From Firmicutes bacterium UBA1426 (lineage in GTDB: Bacteria > Bacillota > Clostridia > Peptostreptococcales > Anaerovoracaceae), in contig DCUA01000120.1 in the NCBI GenBank assembly GCA_002329675.1, forward strand, positions 859-20,636: a stretch of DNA of 19,778 bases. Reading direction: 5' to 3'. Below are positions 7,384-16,736 of the stretch, in pieces; within the stretch, counting starts at the first letter, position 1, and each line of letters begins with the position of its first letter. The notes under the pieces were generated by a model. It worked only from the letters and a program-made list of their open reading frames with translations. It had not been told where the DNA came from and ran no database searches. The translations under genes were made by a program, and so were the position numbers.

Positions 7384-8898
7384 TCACACCTTTCGTTTTA
7401 CCAAAGAAAGCATTCTCTTCATCACGGGAATAAATTCTTTCTTTTCAAACGCATAAGCGCTAGCAGTGACCACTACAACTGCCCAAACGCCATATATTAT
7501 TGCTAATTTGAACCATTGCAGATAACTCATGCACTCTGGACTATAGACTAACGATAGACCATAAATCACAATAATATTCACCATCACCAGAAGCATCCGA
7601 AGCAATGATTTTAATGGCGATGCGTGCGTTATATACTTTGGTGTAAAAAACAACAAGTCAATCGTTCTATACAGATTAGAAAGACAGGATCCAAGCATTA
7701 TTCCAACCATACCCGCCAATCGTCCGCCTATCGCGCCAAACACTATAATGATTAACCCTTGGATTGTTACCCTCCATCTTGTTTCTCTGTACATTCCTGC
7801 AGATACAATTAACATACTCTGGGGTGTCTTGATATTGTATAATAATCCATTAAGAACAATAACAGCACCCAAAAGAGGATAGTAATAATTCGCATCAGAG
7901 AGACCCTTTGTATATACCGACACAAAGGGCATTATCAGAGCGAATGCCAGACCGTACACTATCGATAAGATATAGTAATATGCCACCTCAAATTCCGATA
8001 CAGTTTTTCTTAGGGTCGTTTCTTCTCTCCGTGCAATTAGATCTCCAAACCCAGCAGGCAATCCCGATATAAAGATACTTAGAACACCATTAAGCCCAGA
8101 AATCACCATATTATAAATTGAATACACACTGACAGAAACCAAATTCAACAAAATTGTGGCGAGAACTGTCGGCGCACCCGTTTGGATAATTCCTAATATC
8201 TGTTGATAGATTACCTCCCAGCGCTTTTCCATAGCGCCTCTATCCGGCACAGTTTTTTTGTCAAGATATGTATAATTATTATGAGAATAACATACGATAA
8301 TTCCTGCTTTGATAATGACAAGCGCTGACGCACATCCGTATAACAGTAAAATGTTCATCTGATGCGCTGTCATTACACAAATAATTACCGTTCTTAACAC
8401 CGTATTAATGATTGTTGCAAATGAAATAACATAATTTCTTTGATCCGCTGTCAGCAAGACTCTATCGCCCGCTACAAAGAAAAAGTCGAAGCAGCCGTTG
8501 ATTCCCAAAATAATTGCCAGAGTAAAAATCGTACCAAAAGTGACAGACTCTGCATTCGAAAGGAGACCATAAACAACAGCCAGAATAAAAATACCCGCCG
8601 AGAAAATATATCCGGCCTGCCGGTAGCTCTTTTTTGCAGCCACTACTATACCGCTTATTCGAGCATGGTCTTCCTCCGCAAGAGGCTTGTATAGCGAGTA
8701 GATAGCCGCTCCACCGATTCCAGCTTCAACCAGCGTTATGTATGAAATAAATTGGTTTAATGAACTCACCAGTCCATTCATTTCTGAGCCATATGTAGCA
8801 ATCATCAGACGGGGTGTAATCATGCCCGCAGCCATAACTACAATCTGTGATACCATAGAAGTTAACGAGTTTAATGCAAATTTTTGTGTTCTGTTCAT
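7384..8898 (-). CDS. Wzx-type oligosaccharide repeat-unit flippase
   Basis: A 504-residue, highly hydrophobic MOP-superfamily membrane protein that should flip the lipid-linked repeat unit across the cytoplasmic membrane. The N-terminus (MNRTQKFALNSLTSMVSQIV) runs straight into the first membrane segment. I see about 12-14 hydrophobic segments separated by short basic loops. The largest breaks are near residues 215-230 and 285-300. The C-terminus is short and basic (MKRMLSLVKRKV). The ribosome-binding site AGAGGAAAA precedes the ATG. Its position among glycosyltransferases, acyltransferases and the Wzy-like polymerase gene supports the assignment. Sequence alone cannot separate repeat-unit specificity. 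Confidence 0.9.
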   Translation of the reverse strand: MNRTQKFALNSLTSMVSQIVVMAAGMITPRLMIATYGSEMNGLVSSLNQFISYITLVEAGIGGAAIYSLYKPLAEEDHARISGIVVAAKKSYRQAGYIFSAGIFILAVVYGLLSNAESVTFGTIFTLAIILGINGCFDFFFVAGDRVLLTADQRNYVISFATIINTVLRTVIICVMTAHQMNILLLYGCASALVIIKAGIIVCYSHNNYTYLDKKTVPDRGAMEKRWEVIYQQILGIIQTGAPTVLATILLNLVSVSVYSIYNMVISGLNGVLSIFISGLPAGFGDLIARREETTLRKTVSEFEVAYYYILSIVYGLAFALIMPFVSVYTKGLSDANYYYPLLGAVIVLNGLLYNIKTPQSMLIVSAGMYRETRWRVTIQGLIIIVFGAIGGRLAGMVGIMLGSCLSNLYRTIDLLFFTPKYITHASPLKSLLRMLLVMVNIIVIYGLSLVYSPECMSYLQWFKLAIIYGVWAVVVVTASAYAFEKKEFIPVMKRMLSLVKRKV

Positions 8899-8911
8899 GT
8901 TTTCCTCTTAA

Positions 8912-9976
8912 TTACTGAAGCACTTTTTCCAGATATTGCATCGAAACCTTGCGCTCTCGTTGCAACACTTCGTCAGCATGTGTGTAGTCAATCTTTTCCT
9001 CTAACGGGGTTTTGTCTCTTACAACACGATTCTCCATTCCAAGCATTTCAGTTAAATTCACCAGACGTGAATTGGTATCCGAAGAGAATTCCACAAAGAA
9101 ATCTCTATGCAATGCCACTGAAATTGCCATACCGTGAAACGAATTAGTAAACACACACTGTGCCCCATTTATCAAACCCAGAAATTCCTTAGGTCCAACA
9201 CCATATTCAGGATGCTTTCGGGGATCAAATCGTTCTTTAATTCTTCCCCCGACCGTCACCAATTCATAGCCATATTTATCTGCATATTGTTCTGCTTTTT
9301 CACGAAGTCCCACACTCGGCTTAATGCAGAAAAACAGAACATATTTCTTTTTTCTATGACAGGGTTCCATTTCGCCTTTTAAATAGTCTGCCGATACAAG
9401 CAATGTGGGATCCAAGACCAATTCCGCCTTGCGTCCAGTAAGAGATTTGACAATATCCTGTCCATCTTTTTCTCGAACGCTTAAAAAGGCGAAGTCCTTG
9501 AGAAGTTCAGAAATTTTCTCTTCGTATTCCGGATCCGCCTGCATGTAGCCAAAACTGGCTGCATACGATGCCTTTTTCTCCGGTTCTGAACAGAACTCAA
9601 GGTAAAAATTCAAATCATGTCCTGTCACAACCGGATTCCACACCTGATCGCTTCCCACAATTATTCGGTCCAGTCCCTCGCTCAGTTCACTCATTTGCTC
9701 AGTGCTGGAAACCACCTGACTCGGGTACATTTTCAGCTTTTGCTCAAACTCCTGATACGACGGTTTTGCACTTTTTAGAAAACACTTCGATAACATTTCA
9801 ATTAGAATGGTCTTTGGCGTTATGGTTCGTGTTTTTTTGTGGTTTACTTTATCAGAAACATAGTTGATAACTGCAACATCATGCCCCATTTCCTCTATGA
9901 CATGGTACAATGCCCCCATTTGGAGCATTGCCCCCAGGCTAGGTGCATGTGGAAACGTCAGAATACCAACTTTCAT
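8912..9976 (-). CDS. Polysaccharide pyruvyl transferase family protein
   Basis: A 354-residue member of the polysaccharide pyruvyl transferase family (WcaK/EpsO-like). It begins MKVGILTFPHAPSLGAMLQ, the family's Rossmann-like N-terminus, and has the hallmark GSDQVWNP at 108-115 and the C-terminal TNSFHGMA with its conserved His near 277-284. Characterised members add pyruvate ketals from phosphoenolpyruvate; many cluster members are uncharacterised. I chose the ATG at 9976 because GGAGA (9990-9986) stands 9 nt before it. The in-frame ATG three codons earlier (9985) abuts that GGAGA directly and overlaps the upstream stop as ATGA. The gene follows an acyltransferase and precedes Wzx. It may pair functionally with the FrhB-like protein two genes downstream. 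Confidence 0.86.
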   Translation of the reverse strand: MKVGILTFPHAPSLGAMLQMGALYHVIEEMGHDVAVINYVSDKVNHKKTRTITPKTILIEMLSKCFLKSAKPSYQEFEQKLKMYPSQVVSSTEQMSELSEGLDRIIVGSDQVWNPVVTGHDLNFYLEFCSEPEKKASYAASFGYMQADPEYEEKISELLKDFAFLSVREKDGQDIVKSLTGRKAELVLDPTLLVSADYLKGEMEPCHRKKKYVLFFCIKPSVGLREKAEQYADKYGYELVTVGGRIKERFDPRKHPEYGVGPKEFLGLINGAQCVFTNSFHGMAISVALHRDFFVEFSSDTNSRLVNLTEMLGMENRVVRDKTPLEEKIDYTHADEVLQRERKVSMQYLEKVLQ

Positions 9977-9981
9977 ATTAA

Positions 9982-10527
9982 TCATTCTCCTTCGATGATC
10001 TTTGACTTATTTCTAAATCTAATTATTCTTGCAGGGACTCCACCTACAATTGCATATTCTGGAACGTCTTGCGTCACTACAGCACCAGCAGCAACGCCCC
10101 CCCGATAAATATGAACCCCCGGCAGGATAATAGCTCTACTTCCTATCCACACATCATCATCAATGATAACCGGACGAACAGGTTCAAATCCCTGTTGATT
10201 CATCGGACGGGATATATCGTCCATTTTATGATTGCTCGGATTAATAATGCACTCTCGGGCCATCATAACATTATTACCAATCACCGTTGTATTGGATATT
10301 ATGCTGAATGCCCCAATTCCTGATTTATTTCCCAGACATGTATCTGATGCAAAAAAGGTTCCTTTTTCAATATTGACGTTCTCTCCGCATGACTTCATGA
10401 TAAGCCGTCCACACAAGGCACGGAAACGTTTTGCACCAAAGTTTACCGGAGATGTTGATTCTGGCAATTTGGACGCAAATACAAATAAGAATCGGCCTAG
10501 TGCACGTTCAATTCTCTTCCTATTCAT
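9982..10527 (-). CDS. Hexapeptide-repeat acyltransferase (WcaF/CatB-like)
   Basis: A 181-residue left-handed beta-helix acyltransferase, probably transferring an acetyl group from acetyl-CoA to a glycan hydroxyl. Hexapeptide repeats are visible through the middle ([13 protein letters not shown] at 83-95; [14 protein letters not shown] at 127-140). There is a candidate catalytic His100 in NPSNHK and the standard family end [14 protein letters not shown] at 155-168. At residues 142-144 a G7 run encodes R-G-G. The hexapeptide coil there (GVAAG) looks one residue short of the usual six, which is unusual for the family. The start overlaps the end of the polymerase gene by 8 bp, with GGGAG a few bases upstream, suggesting coupled translation. 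Confidence 0.86.
   Translation of the reverse strand: MNRKRIERALGRFLFVFASKLPESTSPVNFGAKRFRALCGRLIMKSCGENVNIEKGTFFASDTCLGNKSGIGAFSIISNTTVIGNNVMMARECIINPSNHKMDDISRPMNQQGFEPVRPVIIDDDVWIGSRAIILPGVHIYRGGVAAGAVVTQDVPEYAIVGGVPARIIRFRNKSKIIEGE
10097..10103 (-). repeat. Mononucleotide tract G7 (coding strand), frame ON
   Basis: Seven C on the plus strand encode R-G-G in the hexapeptide coil of the acyltransferase. The next in-frame length, G10, would add one Gly and restore a six-residue coil. Confidence 0.85.
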
Positions 10528-11809
10528 TTGATTCTCCCATGCGATTTTCTGATACTAAAGCAATCATCGATATCATTATTGGCAATGTGTAGTTTATTGC
10601 TCCGGCAGCCGGAATAGATGAATATCCGATCAGAGTTAGGAACAATGGTACTATTTTCTGGAAACCGACTTTTCTACAACATTTAGCGCATCGATTCCAC
10701 TGGTATGCAAACCAAGAAAAAAGTGGAATTGTTCCAACAATCCCCAAACCAAACAGATACATCAACGGTGCACAATGTGTATGACAATTAAACAACCCAA
10801 TTCCAAATAAAATAGACAAAACCGTTTCGAACCAAGGCTTGAAGTACAATAAAATTAGATTGATTCTACCATTTCCCCCAACAACATCTGCACCCTCAAA
10901 GCGATTTAAAAAACCTTGTGCTATGGTCGGCATAAACTTGAGAAAGGCAAACACGAACAAACTCATCACGGCTAAAACTGCGACCGTTTTCTTTATGTCA
11001 CCTTGGCTCAGGAACCACAAAACACCCCATACAGCTAGTAGGATGATAAACGTTCTGGACAATCCAATCAGGCAACACACTGTACTGCCAATCATAGAAA
11101 TAACAGCTGCAATCTTCCCCATTTGGGATTGAAATCTTGGTAGAAGCAAACTTACTGTAGATATGCACGCAATTGTATTCATTGCATAGAAGTTCGGGTC
11201 AATAGAGGTAGCCATATTAGCTCCTGTATTTCCAATTAGCATTCCCGTATAACCCAGTCTAGTCGCCGGATTCATCAAATCTTGCAAAGAATAATAAGAA
11301 AGCGTCGCACTAAGCATAACTGCACCTAATGCAAAATTACCAATAGCATAAGCTACGACTGCCTGCGTACCAACCCTATATTGTCGAATTACAGACATAG
11401 AAAATGCCAGAAGTATGAAATCAAACGCAGCCATTAAATGATAAATTCCTGTATACCCTGTCAAGAAGTCTTGAACGGTGATATAGGCAACCACACAAAG
11501 TGTGAGAACAAATCCCGTCTTTTCAATAGGAAACTTATACTTGACTGCGTCGTAAAACAATCTAGCAAGCAAAAATACTGAAATAAAATTCCCCGGCAGT
11601 CCAACATACAAAGGGACCAAAAAGCACGTAAAAACTGCAACATTTTTAGTTTCCAAAAAAAAGATTGGAATCAGCGCAATCAATAAAAACAGGAACTTGT
11701 TCACACTTATCCCCATCATATCTCTAGCAAAGAGTCCCAGGATGATAAGTGCTCCTATCCCGCACATTTTCCATTGATCCTCTTTTAAATCAACTTCTCT
11801 GTGTAGCAT
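10520..11809 (-). CDS. Wzy-like polysaccharide polymerase (O-antigen ligase/polymerase-like membrane protein)
   Basis: A 429-residue polytopic membrane protein with about 12 hydrophobic segments and little soluble sequence. It fits a Wzy polymerase that joins flipped repeat units on the outer face of the membrane. Near residues 312-350 it has [12 protein letters not shown], then [10 protein letters not shown] before the next membrane segment. This resembles the GR..W...G.G...H loop common to Wzy and O-antigen ligase-like proteins. Wzy proteins are poorly conserved, so topology and gene context (with a Wzx flippase in the same operon) carry most of the weight. An A8/T8 run at 11655-11662 is in frame. 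It ends 8 bp inside the following acyltransferase gene. Confidence 0.82.
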   Translation of the reverse strand: MLHREVDLKEDQWKMCGIGALIILGLFARDMMGISVNKFLFLLIALIPIFFLETKNVAVFTCFLVPLYVGLPGNFISVFLLARLFYDAVKYKFPIEKTGFVLTLCVVAYITVQDFLTGYTGIYHLMAAFDFILLAFSMSVIRQYRVGTQAVVAYAIGNFALGAVMLSATLSYYSLQDLMNPATRLGYTGMLIGNTGANMATSIDPNFYAMNTIACISTVSLLLPRFQSQMGKIAAVISMIGSTVCCLIGLSRTFIILLAVWGVLWFLSQGDIKKTVAVLAVMSLFVFAFLKFMPTIAQGFLNRFEGADVVGGNGRINLILLYFKPWFETVLSILFGIGLFNCHTHCAPLMYLFGLGIVGTIPLFSWFAYQWNRCAKCCRKVGFQKIVPLFLTLIGYSSIPAAGAINYTLPIMISMIALVSENRMGESNE

Positions 11810-11849
11810 TCAATTATCCTCTCATATGTGGAATTCACCATGTTTAATC

Positions 11850-13007
11850 TCATTTATCACACAAGCTCTCAAAATCATGCAAAGCCTCGGTATTACTCGA
11901 CTCATATTGCAATACCATACTCTTAAAGATACCTTTATTATCGAGCGCATATTTCAGAAGCTCTTTGATGTGCTCCGTCTCACCCACAAGACCTATTTTT
12001 CTATCCTCAACCAGCTCTCTCGCTGACAGAGTATCTGTGGAAATTACCGGCACCTTTAAGCTTGCAGCTTCATCAAAAACCATAGGTGCAGCTTCGTGGA
12101 TGGATGGCACAAACAGATAATCCGCACCTTTAATATATCTATACGGGTTAACCTGCTCGCCTTCTAAAACAATATAATCGTCTGCATGGTTCTCACCAAT
12201 TAAGTGCTCCAGCTGACTTCGTAACGGTCCACCACCAACGATATGCCATTCCACGTCATATCCATCCATTTTTAGTTCCTTTACGATTTCAATTCCGCGC
12301 TCAAGTCCCTTCTCACCGCTTAACCGCGCTACAGTTACCAAGGAATTCTCACATCGATATTCTATTGTATCCTGTGATGCCATCTCATTGATTAGTTTAA
12401 AATCATGAAAATTTCTCAAAACACATATTTTATCTTCTGCTTCGGGAATGCATCTAATCACCGCTGCACCCACACTCTTAGACACTGCCGCTATCTTATC
12501 AAATTTCAGCAACAGTTTATCATTATATGTACAGTGTCCCCCATACATTTCGTAATCGCAGTGTATTACAATTGCTTTTTTATTTGCGTTTACGCAATTT
12601 ATTACAACCTCTCCGGCCAGATTGCAAAAGATATTTTCCTGCTGTGGATGTCCAAAAGCAATTGCAATATCATAAACTCCGTCAATTTTCCCGACTTTAT
12701 TGCATATATAATTCGCAGGTATTTTTTTATTGAAACACTTCGTCCATGCCGAGCAAACCTGACGAATCACTTTATATTTAGAACCGTACTGTTGCAAATC
12801 ACCAGCCGAGCGCTCTGTAAGAGCCAAATATGCATTATCTTCAACAATCTTAACCTGTTCAGGAATATCGCTATAAAATGCGCCGTCATGATCAAAGCAA
12901 AGAAGTGTCACTTCGCACTTATCACATATATTTTTAAGCAGTTCAATTAGCGCCTTCGATACTCCACCAACTCTCAGTTGGCTAACTGCAATCAGTACTT
13001 TTTTCAT
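11850..13007 (-). CDS. GT4-family glycosyltransferase
   Basis: A 385-residue GT-B retaining glycosyltransferase, expected to add one sugar of the repeat unit at the cytoplasmic membrane face. The N-terminus MKKVLIAVSQLRVGGVSKAL has the Gly-rich acceptor-side loop of the family. The donor domain has VARLSGEKGLERGIE (226-240), HIVGGGPLR (255-263) and the E-x7-E motif HEAAPMVFDE with Glu305 and Glu313. The ATG overlaps the upstream gene's stop (ATGA), so translation is probably coupled. Donor and linkage cannot be predicted. It is followed by a 40-nt gap before the polymerase gene. Confidence 0.88.
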   Translation of the reverse strand: MKKVLIAVSQLRVGGVSKALIELLKNICDKCEVTLLCFDHDGAFYSDIPEQVKIVEDNAYLALTERSAGDLQQYGSKYKVIRQVCSAWTKCFNKKIPANYICNKVGKIDGVYDIAIAFGHPQQENIFCNLAGEVVINCVNANKKAIVIHCDYEMYGGHCTYNDKLLLKFDKIAAVSKSVGAAVIRCIPEAEDKICVLRNFHDFKLINEMASQDTIEYRCENSLVTVARLSGEKGLERGIEIVKELKMDGYDVEWHIVGGGPLRSQLEHLIGENHADDYIVLEGEQVNPYRYIKGADYLFVPSIHEAAPMVFDEAASLKVPVISTDTLSARELVEDRKIGLVGETEHIKELLKYALDNKGIFKSMVLQYESSNTEALHDFESLCDK

Positions 13008-14086
13008 AACTTTGCAAAAAGCTCCCTTACATTTGCGTTCCAGTCCATATTCTTAGAATAGTACTCGAGAATCTCTTTCTCAAAGGCTCTTGCGGTTTCA
13101 GAGGTCATTTCAATCAGGGCATTTTTCCACTCATTTTGTGTGCTACATATAATGCCCGTCTTTCCATTCACAACGAACTGTGTCAGCCCCGCAACATTTG
13201 ATACAACAACCGGCTTGCCAAACAAATATGCCAGCGGAATAATACCACTTTGAGTTGCTTCAATATACGGTAATACGGCTGCCGTCATATGATGAAGTAG
13301 CCATTTCATTTCTCCATCATCGATATACCGATTGATCACTGTGAGGTTATTGCACTGATTAATCAGGCTTTTTTCTTCCTCTGTAAAATTTCCACCACCT
13401 GCTATAACCAGTGGGAAAACTTTATCCGAAATACTCTGATATACTTTTAATAGATTTCCAATGCCTTTATATTTATCAATCCGTCCAAAGAACAGCAGAT
13501 AATCGCTTTCTGCATTCATTTCCACAGGCTTAATTTCATTCGCATCTGGCAGATGCGCTCCAAGCGTTATCATTACAGCTTTTTCTTTATAGTGCGGATA
13601 CAGATTACCGAACGTCACAACACTCTCCGGAGACATCAACACAAACTTATCTACACGTTTATAGAACCTTCTATTTATGAATTCCGTGTATTTTTCCAAT
13701 AAGACTATCCGCAGGCTTCTGTTATTTGTAGGATGGTGCGTTCCTGCGTCGTGGAGCGTTAAAAGCTGCTTAATTTCGCCTTTCAAAAACATTCCAACAT
13801 TTGAGCATATCACGCTATCGTCCATATACCAAATGAACTCAGGCTGAATATTATTGATTCTGCCCGCTATTTTCTTATAAGGAGACTGATCAATTACTTT
13901 CTTTTCTTTATGGTATTGGAGGAGGTCAGTATTTGTAATCAAGCTGATGTCTGTATCATGAATTTCATAGGGCATTACAACCTTCACGTCGTACCCTTCT
14001 TCGACAAGTGTCTTGTACAACTGTACGGTTAGCTGTAAAATTCCACCTTGCACGTTTGCTGTAAAAAGAGCTATTCTTGCTTTCAC
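13004..14086 (-). CDS. GT4-family glycosyltransferase (GTG start)
   Basis: A 360-residue GT-B glycosyltransferase for repeat-unit assembly. The N-terminal domain starts MKARIALFTANVQGGILQLT. The C-terminal domain has FFGRIDKYKGIGNLL (199-213) and VIAGGGNF (227-234). The active-site loop EATQSGIIPLAYLFGKPV (276-293) has a QSGII variant in place of the usual E-x7-E tail. The start is GTG at 14086, preceded by GGGGAGG about 10 nt upstream; there is no better ATG nearby. The same QSGII signature appears in the first gene of the window (18658-19719), so the two may belong to one subfamily. It overlaps the next glycosyltransferase gene by 4 bp. Confidence 0.87.
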   Translation of the reverse strand: MKARIALFTANVQGGILQLTVQLYKTLVEEGYDVKVVMPYEIHDTDISLITNTDLLQYHKEKKVIDQSPYKKIAGRINNIQPEFIWYMDDSVICSNVGMFLKGEIKQLLTLHDAGTHHPTNNRSLRIVLLEKYTEFINRRFYKRVDKFVLMSPESVVTFGNLYPHYKEKAVMITLGAHLPDANEIKPVEMNAESDYLLFFGRIDKYKGIGNLLKVYQSISDKVFPLVIAGGGNFTEEEKSLINQCNNLTVINRYIDDGEMKWLLHHMTAAVLPYIEATQSGIIPLAYLFGKPVVVSNVAGLTQFVVNGKTGIICSTQNEWKNALIEMTSETARAFEKEILEYYSKNMDWNANVRELFAKL

Positions 14087-14116
14087 GCTGATATTTCCTC
14101 CCCACCTATTGTTTCT

Positions 14117-15163
14117 TTACATCGTTTGCCGATAAACCTTATCCAGTGCCTCCTTATATGTTTCAATATCCAGAATTTGCGCTGCCTTTTCCAATGTAGC
14201 GTGATGCAGGTTCTGGTACAGTTCATTATTTTCCAGAACATCCGTGCAACGCTCGATCAGGACATCGTCATCATCGCTCAAATACCCTGTCTTACCATCA
14301 TCGACGATTTCCTTCAGTCCATCCGTCGGTGTGCTTACAATCGGCACACCAAGTGCCATTGCTTCCAGAGCGCACATCGGAAGACCTTCCCATCTCGAAG
14401 TCATAATCAGAATTTTAGCCTGCTTCATTGCCCCATATGGGTTGCTGCTATATCCCAGCATATCGATGCTATGCTCCGCATGGTGCTCGGCAATCGCCTG
14501 CTTTGTTTCTGCCTCCAAATCGCCTGTGCCGATAATAGCGGCTTTCATCTTCGGATACTTTTCTGCTATTCCAGCAAGTACTTTGACCAGCCTCTGGGGG
14601 TTTTTTGGGGGGGTCAATCTACCCACATATACAATATCGTAGGCATATTCTTTTTCATCTTGTGCGGCCTTTTTATAGACTTCTTCTGCGTCGATTACGT
14701 TATAAAGGATGCTGCTTTTTCCCTCGAACTGTTCATGAAATGCATATCCTTCATATGCAGATTTCGACACCCAAAAAATATGCTTTGCTTTTTGGGCAGC
14801 ATACCTGTAAAGCAACGCTTTCGCAGAGATTCCTCGAGAGTCAAAATTATTATTATGCACATGGGAAATCAGCGGAATCCTCCCGCAAAGCAATGCTGCA
14901 AAAAAGGATGCTTTCATGTCATGAGCATGAATAATATCCGGTTTTTCTTCACGGATAATGCGCTTAACTTCTGACAAGGACCATTCTTTCATCGGCACGT
15001 ACCGAACATTTCTTTCCATCAAAGCATCTCTGATTTGACCGTCCGGACTTGAATACACCATTTCATATTTCAAATCATTTTTGAAGCATGTTATAATTTG
15101 ACAAGCAACATTTTCCGCTCCTGAAAAACGAGTTCCTGTCAGAATATGAAGAATTTTTTTCAT
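14117..15163 (-). CDS. GT4-family glycosyltransferase with a C7 tract
   Basis: A 348-residue GT-B glycosyltransferase. It begins MKKILHILTGTRFSGAENVA, typical of GT4 enzymes acting on lipid-linked oligosaccharides. It has VGRLTPPKNPQRL at 180-192, IIGTGDLE at 210-217, and the E-x7-E loop EGLPMCALE with Glu259 and Glu267. I place the start at the ATG at 15163, because GAGGA (15176-15172) lies 8 nt before it; a TTG five codons upstream would overlap this ribosome-binding site. T184-P185-P186 are encoded on a C7 run next to A6 and C5 runs (plus 14596-14613), in frame. The gene starts 4 nt after the stop of the previous glycosyltransferase gene. Confidence 0.88.
   Translation of the reverse strand: MKKILHILTGTRFSGAENVACQIITCFKNDLKYEMVYSSPDGQIRDALMERNVRYVPMKEWSLSEVKRIIREEKPDIIHAHDMKASFFAALLCGRIPLISHVHNNNFDSRGISAKALLYRYAAQKAKHIFWVSKSAYEGYAFHEQFEGKSSILYNVIDAEEVYKKAAQDEKEYAYDIVYVGRLTPPKNPQRLVKVLAGIAEKYPKMKAAIIGTGDLEAETKQAIAEHHAEHSIDMLGYSSNPYGAMKQAKILIMTSRWEGLPMCALEAMALGVPIVSTPTDGLKEIVDDGKTGYLSDDDDVLIERCTDVLENNELYQNLHHATLEKAAQILDIETYKEALDKVYRQTM
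14596..14613 (-). repeat. Compound homopolymer C7-A6-C5 (coding strand), frame ON
   Basis: On the plus strand this reads G5 (14596-14600), T6 (14601-14606) and G7 (14607-14613). It encodes T-P-P-K-N-P-Q directly after the conserved VGR of the glycosyltransferase donor domain. It is in frame at these lengths. Three adjacent homopolymers make it a strong candidate for slippage. Confidence 0.85.
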
Positions 15164-15167
15164 ATCG

Positions 15168-16298
15168 TTATTCCTCAATAATGGATTGGTAAATCTTTTT
15201 CAACCCATCTAATGCTGCGTTAATATCGTAGGGTCGAATCGCTACTTTATTTCGTTCTATTTCAGAAATGCGTTCTGAAGGATCTACTATTTTTTTCATC
15301 AACTCAGCGAGTTTATTTTCATCAGTCGGATCAAAGAGATATTTACTGCCATCAAGAAGATCTGTACATCCTCTAATTCTGGTCGCAATGCAAGGTAAGT
15401 CTGCCGCCATTGCCTCCATCAATGCTCCGGGAAGGCCTTCTCTAAATGAAGTAAAGATAAAGCAATCACAAGATTTCAAAATTTGTGGAATTCCAGTCTG
15501 ATATCCCAACAAAAGAATCTTTTTCTCCATACCAATATTCTTTATATATTCACGAAGCATTTCTTCCTTCTCTCCTGTGCCACAGATGACATAGTAAGAA
15601 TTGGGAATATTTGCTTTCACAAACGCTTTAATACCAACAATATGGTTTTTATTTTCATTTACTTCCCCAACAGAAAGAAATACATATCCATCATTCGGGA
15701 TGCCATATTTTTCTCGAAAATCCGCCCTATCCACTACCAGATCTGTTATTTTCTCAACATTTACTCCAACGCCTGGAACACTATATAGTTTTCCTCCGTT
15801 CTTCAGGTGGAATTTTTGTGCTCGCATATTGTCCTCCTTATTTATTGTAATAAGGATGTCAGTATAATGCGCCAGATAGCGTTCAACCGGATAATAACAT
15901 AACCAGTTTTTCAATGGTGCCCCCGTCCAAAAATGGAATCCGTGTGCCTGATAAATTACTGTCTTAACACCAGCTTTATGTCCACAAAGTCTTCCAAGTA
16001 CGCCCCCCATTGGTGTATTGCAATGAATAACATCAAAATGATATCTTTCGATCAACTCCATAATTTGCTTGTAAGCACGAAAGTTTCGCGCAACTGCTGA
16101 TGGATTTCGATTGATGTCTATATTGTGATGATATATCCCGAGTTCTGCACATTCCTTATCCTTAGCAACTTGGTCTACTCCGTTTTCATTGGCAGCAATA
16201 TGATATTCTATTCCAAGTTGTCGAGCTGCTTCAATACTCGATTTTGCAAAAGATCCAAACCGACTTTTCGCAAAAGTAGTAATATAAAGCATTTTCAT
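15168..16298 (-). CDS. GT4-family glycosyltransferase (EpsD/CapM-like)
   Basis: A 376-residue GT-B glycosyltransferase. Features of the EpsD-like group include HCNTPMGGVLGRL (92-104) and YQAHGFHFWTGAP (116-128); this group often acts early in repeat-unit assembly. The donor domain carries SVGEVNENKNH (209-219), VICGTGEKE (237-245) and E-x7-E as Glu287/Glu295 in REGLPGALME. I choose the ATG at 16298 because GAGGT (16311-16307) is 8 nt upstream; the ATG two codons earlier (16304) is only 2 nt from it. That earlier ATG directly abuts the TAA that ends the repaired frame of the preceding FrhB-like gene. Codons 97-99 (M-G-G) carry a six-G run. Confidence 0.88.
   Translation of the reverse strand: MKMLYITTFAKSRFGSFAKSSIEAARQLGIEYHIAANENGVDQVAKDKECAELGIYHHNIDINRNPSAVARNFRAYKQIMELIERYHFDVIHCNTPMGGVLGRLCGHKAGVKTVIYQAHGFHFWTGAPLKNWLCYYPVERYLAHYTDILITINKEDNMRAQKFHLKNGGKLYSVPGVGVNVEKITDLVVDRADFREKYGIPNDGYVFLSVGEVNENKNHIVGIKAFVKANIPNSYYVICGTGEKEEMLREYIKNIGMEKKILLLGYQTGIPQILKSCDCFIFTSFREGLPGALMEAMAADLPCIATRIRGCTDLLDGSKYLFDPTDENKLAELMKKIVDPSERISEIERNKVAIRPYDINAALDGLKKIYQSIIEE
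16003..16008 (-). repeat. Mononucleotide tract G6 (coding strand), frame ON
   Basis: Six C on the plus strand encode Gly-Gly of the PMGGVLG motif in the EpsD-like glycosyltransferase. This is the shortest tract counted here and, taken alone, not unusual. Confidence 0.6.
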
Positions 16299-16729
16299 AG
16301 TCATTTACCTCTTCACTATTTTCTTCGCAAAATCCAGCAATCCAACACGCCTTAATGCATACACAACTCGCTTTTTCAAAGAGGGTTTTGCATACTTCTT
16401 TACAAGTACGTCAAACGGCATTTCGTCCATATGCTGGTAAATCCCTTGTAGGATGTCTTTCAGAATTAGTAGTTAATCTATTACATTCAGCGATTGCTCG
16501 AGCATTTGGCAACTCCTCCAGTATAATTTTACCCCTTGAATTATCCAATGCGTTTTTTCCTTTTGTGGAATGAGCATAAATCACGGAGCAGCCCAGGTCA
16601 TCAATTGGTTCCGTATTTATTGTTTCAATTCCCCATGCATCTGCGACCGTCAAATCACTTACCCTGTGAATTTTCTTGAAGGAACAGTCATAACAACATT
16701 TTCTCAAATCTGCGTTTCTTACGAACGCA

Positions 16730-16736
16730 CCCCCCC
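16730..16736 (-). repeat. Mononucleotide tract G7 (coding strand), in frame with the gene body
   Basis: Seven C on the plus strand encode W-G-G in the middle of the frame-broken FrhB-like gene. It is in frame with the surrounding coding sequence. It is the second long G/C run in this gene. Confidence 0.8.

Noticed and set aside
11655..11662. A8 run in the Wzy-like gene as another phase-variable tract
   Set aside because: It is in frame and A/T runs of 7-8 occur several times in this AT-rich sequence, near what chance allows, so it is not counted with the G/C tracts.
14048..14974. Plus-strand open frame of 308 codons
   Set aside because: It is antisense to a well-supported GT4 gene. It is Cys/His/Phe-rich in the way reverse-complement shadows are, with no family resemblance.
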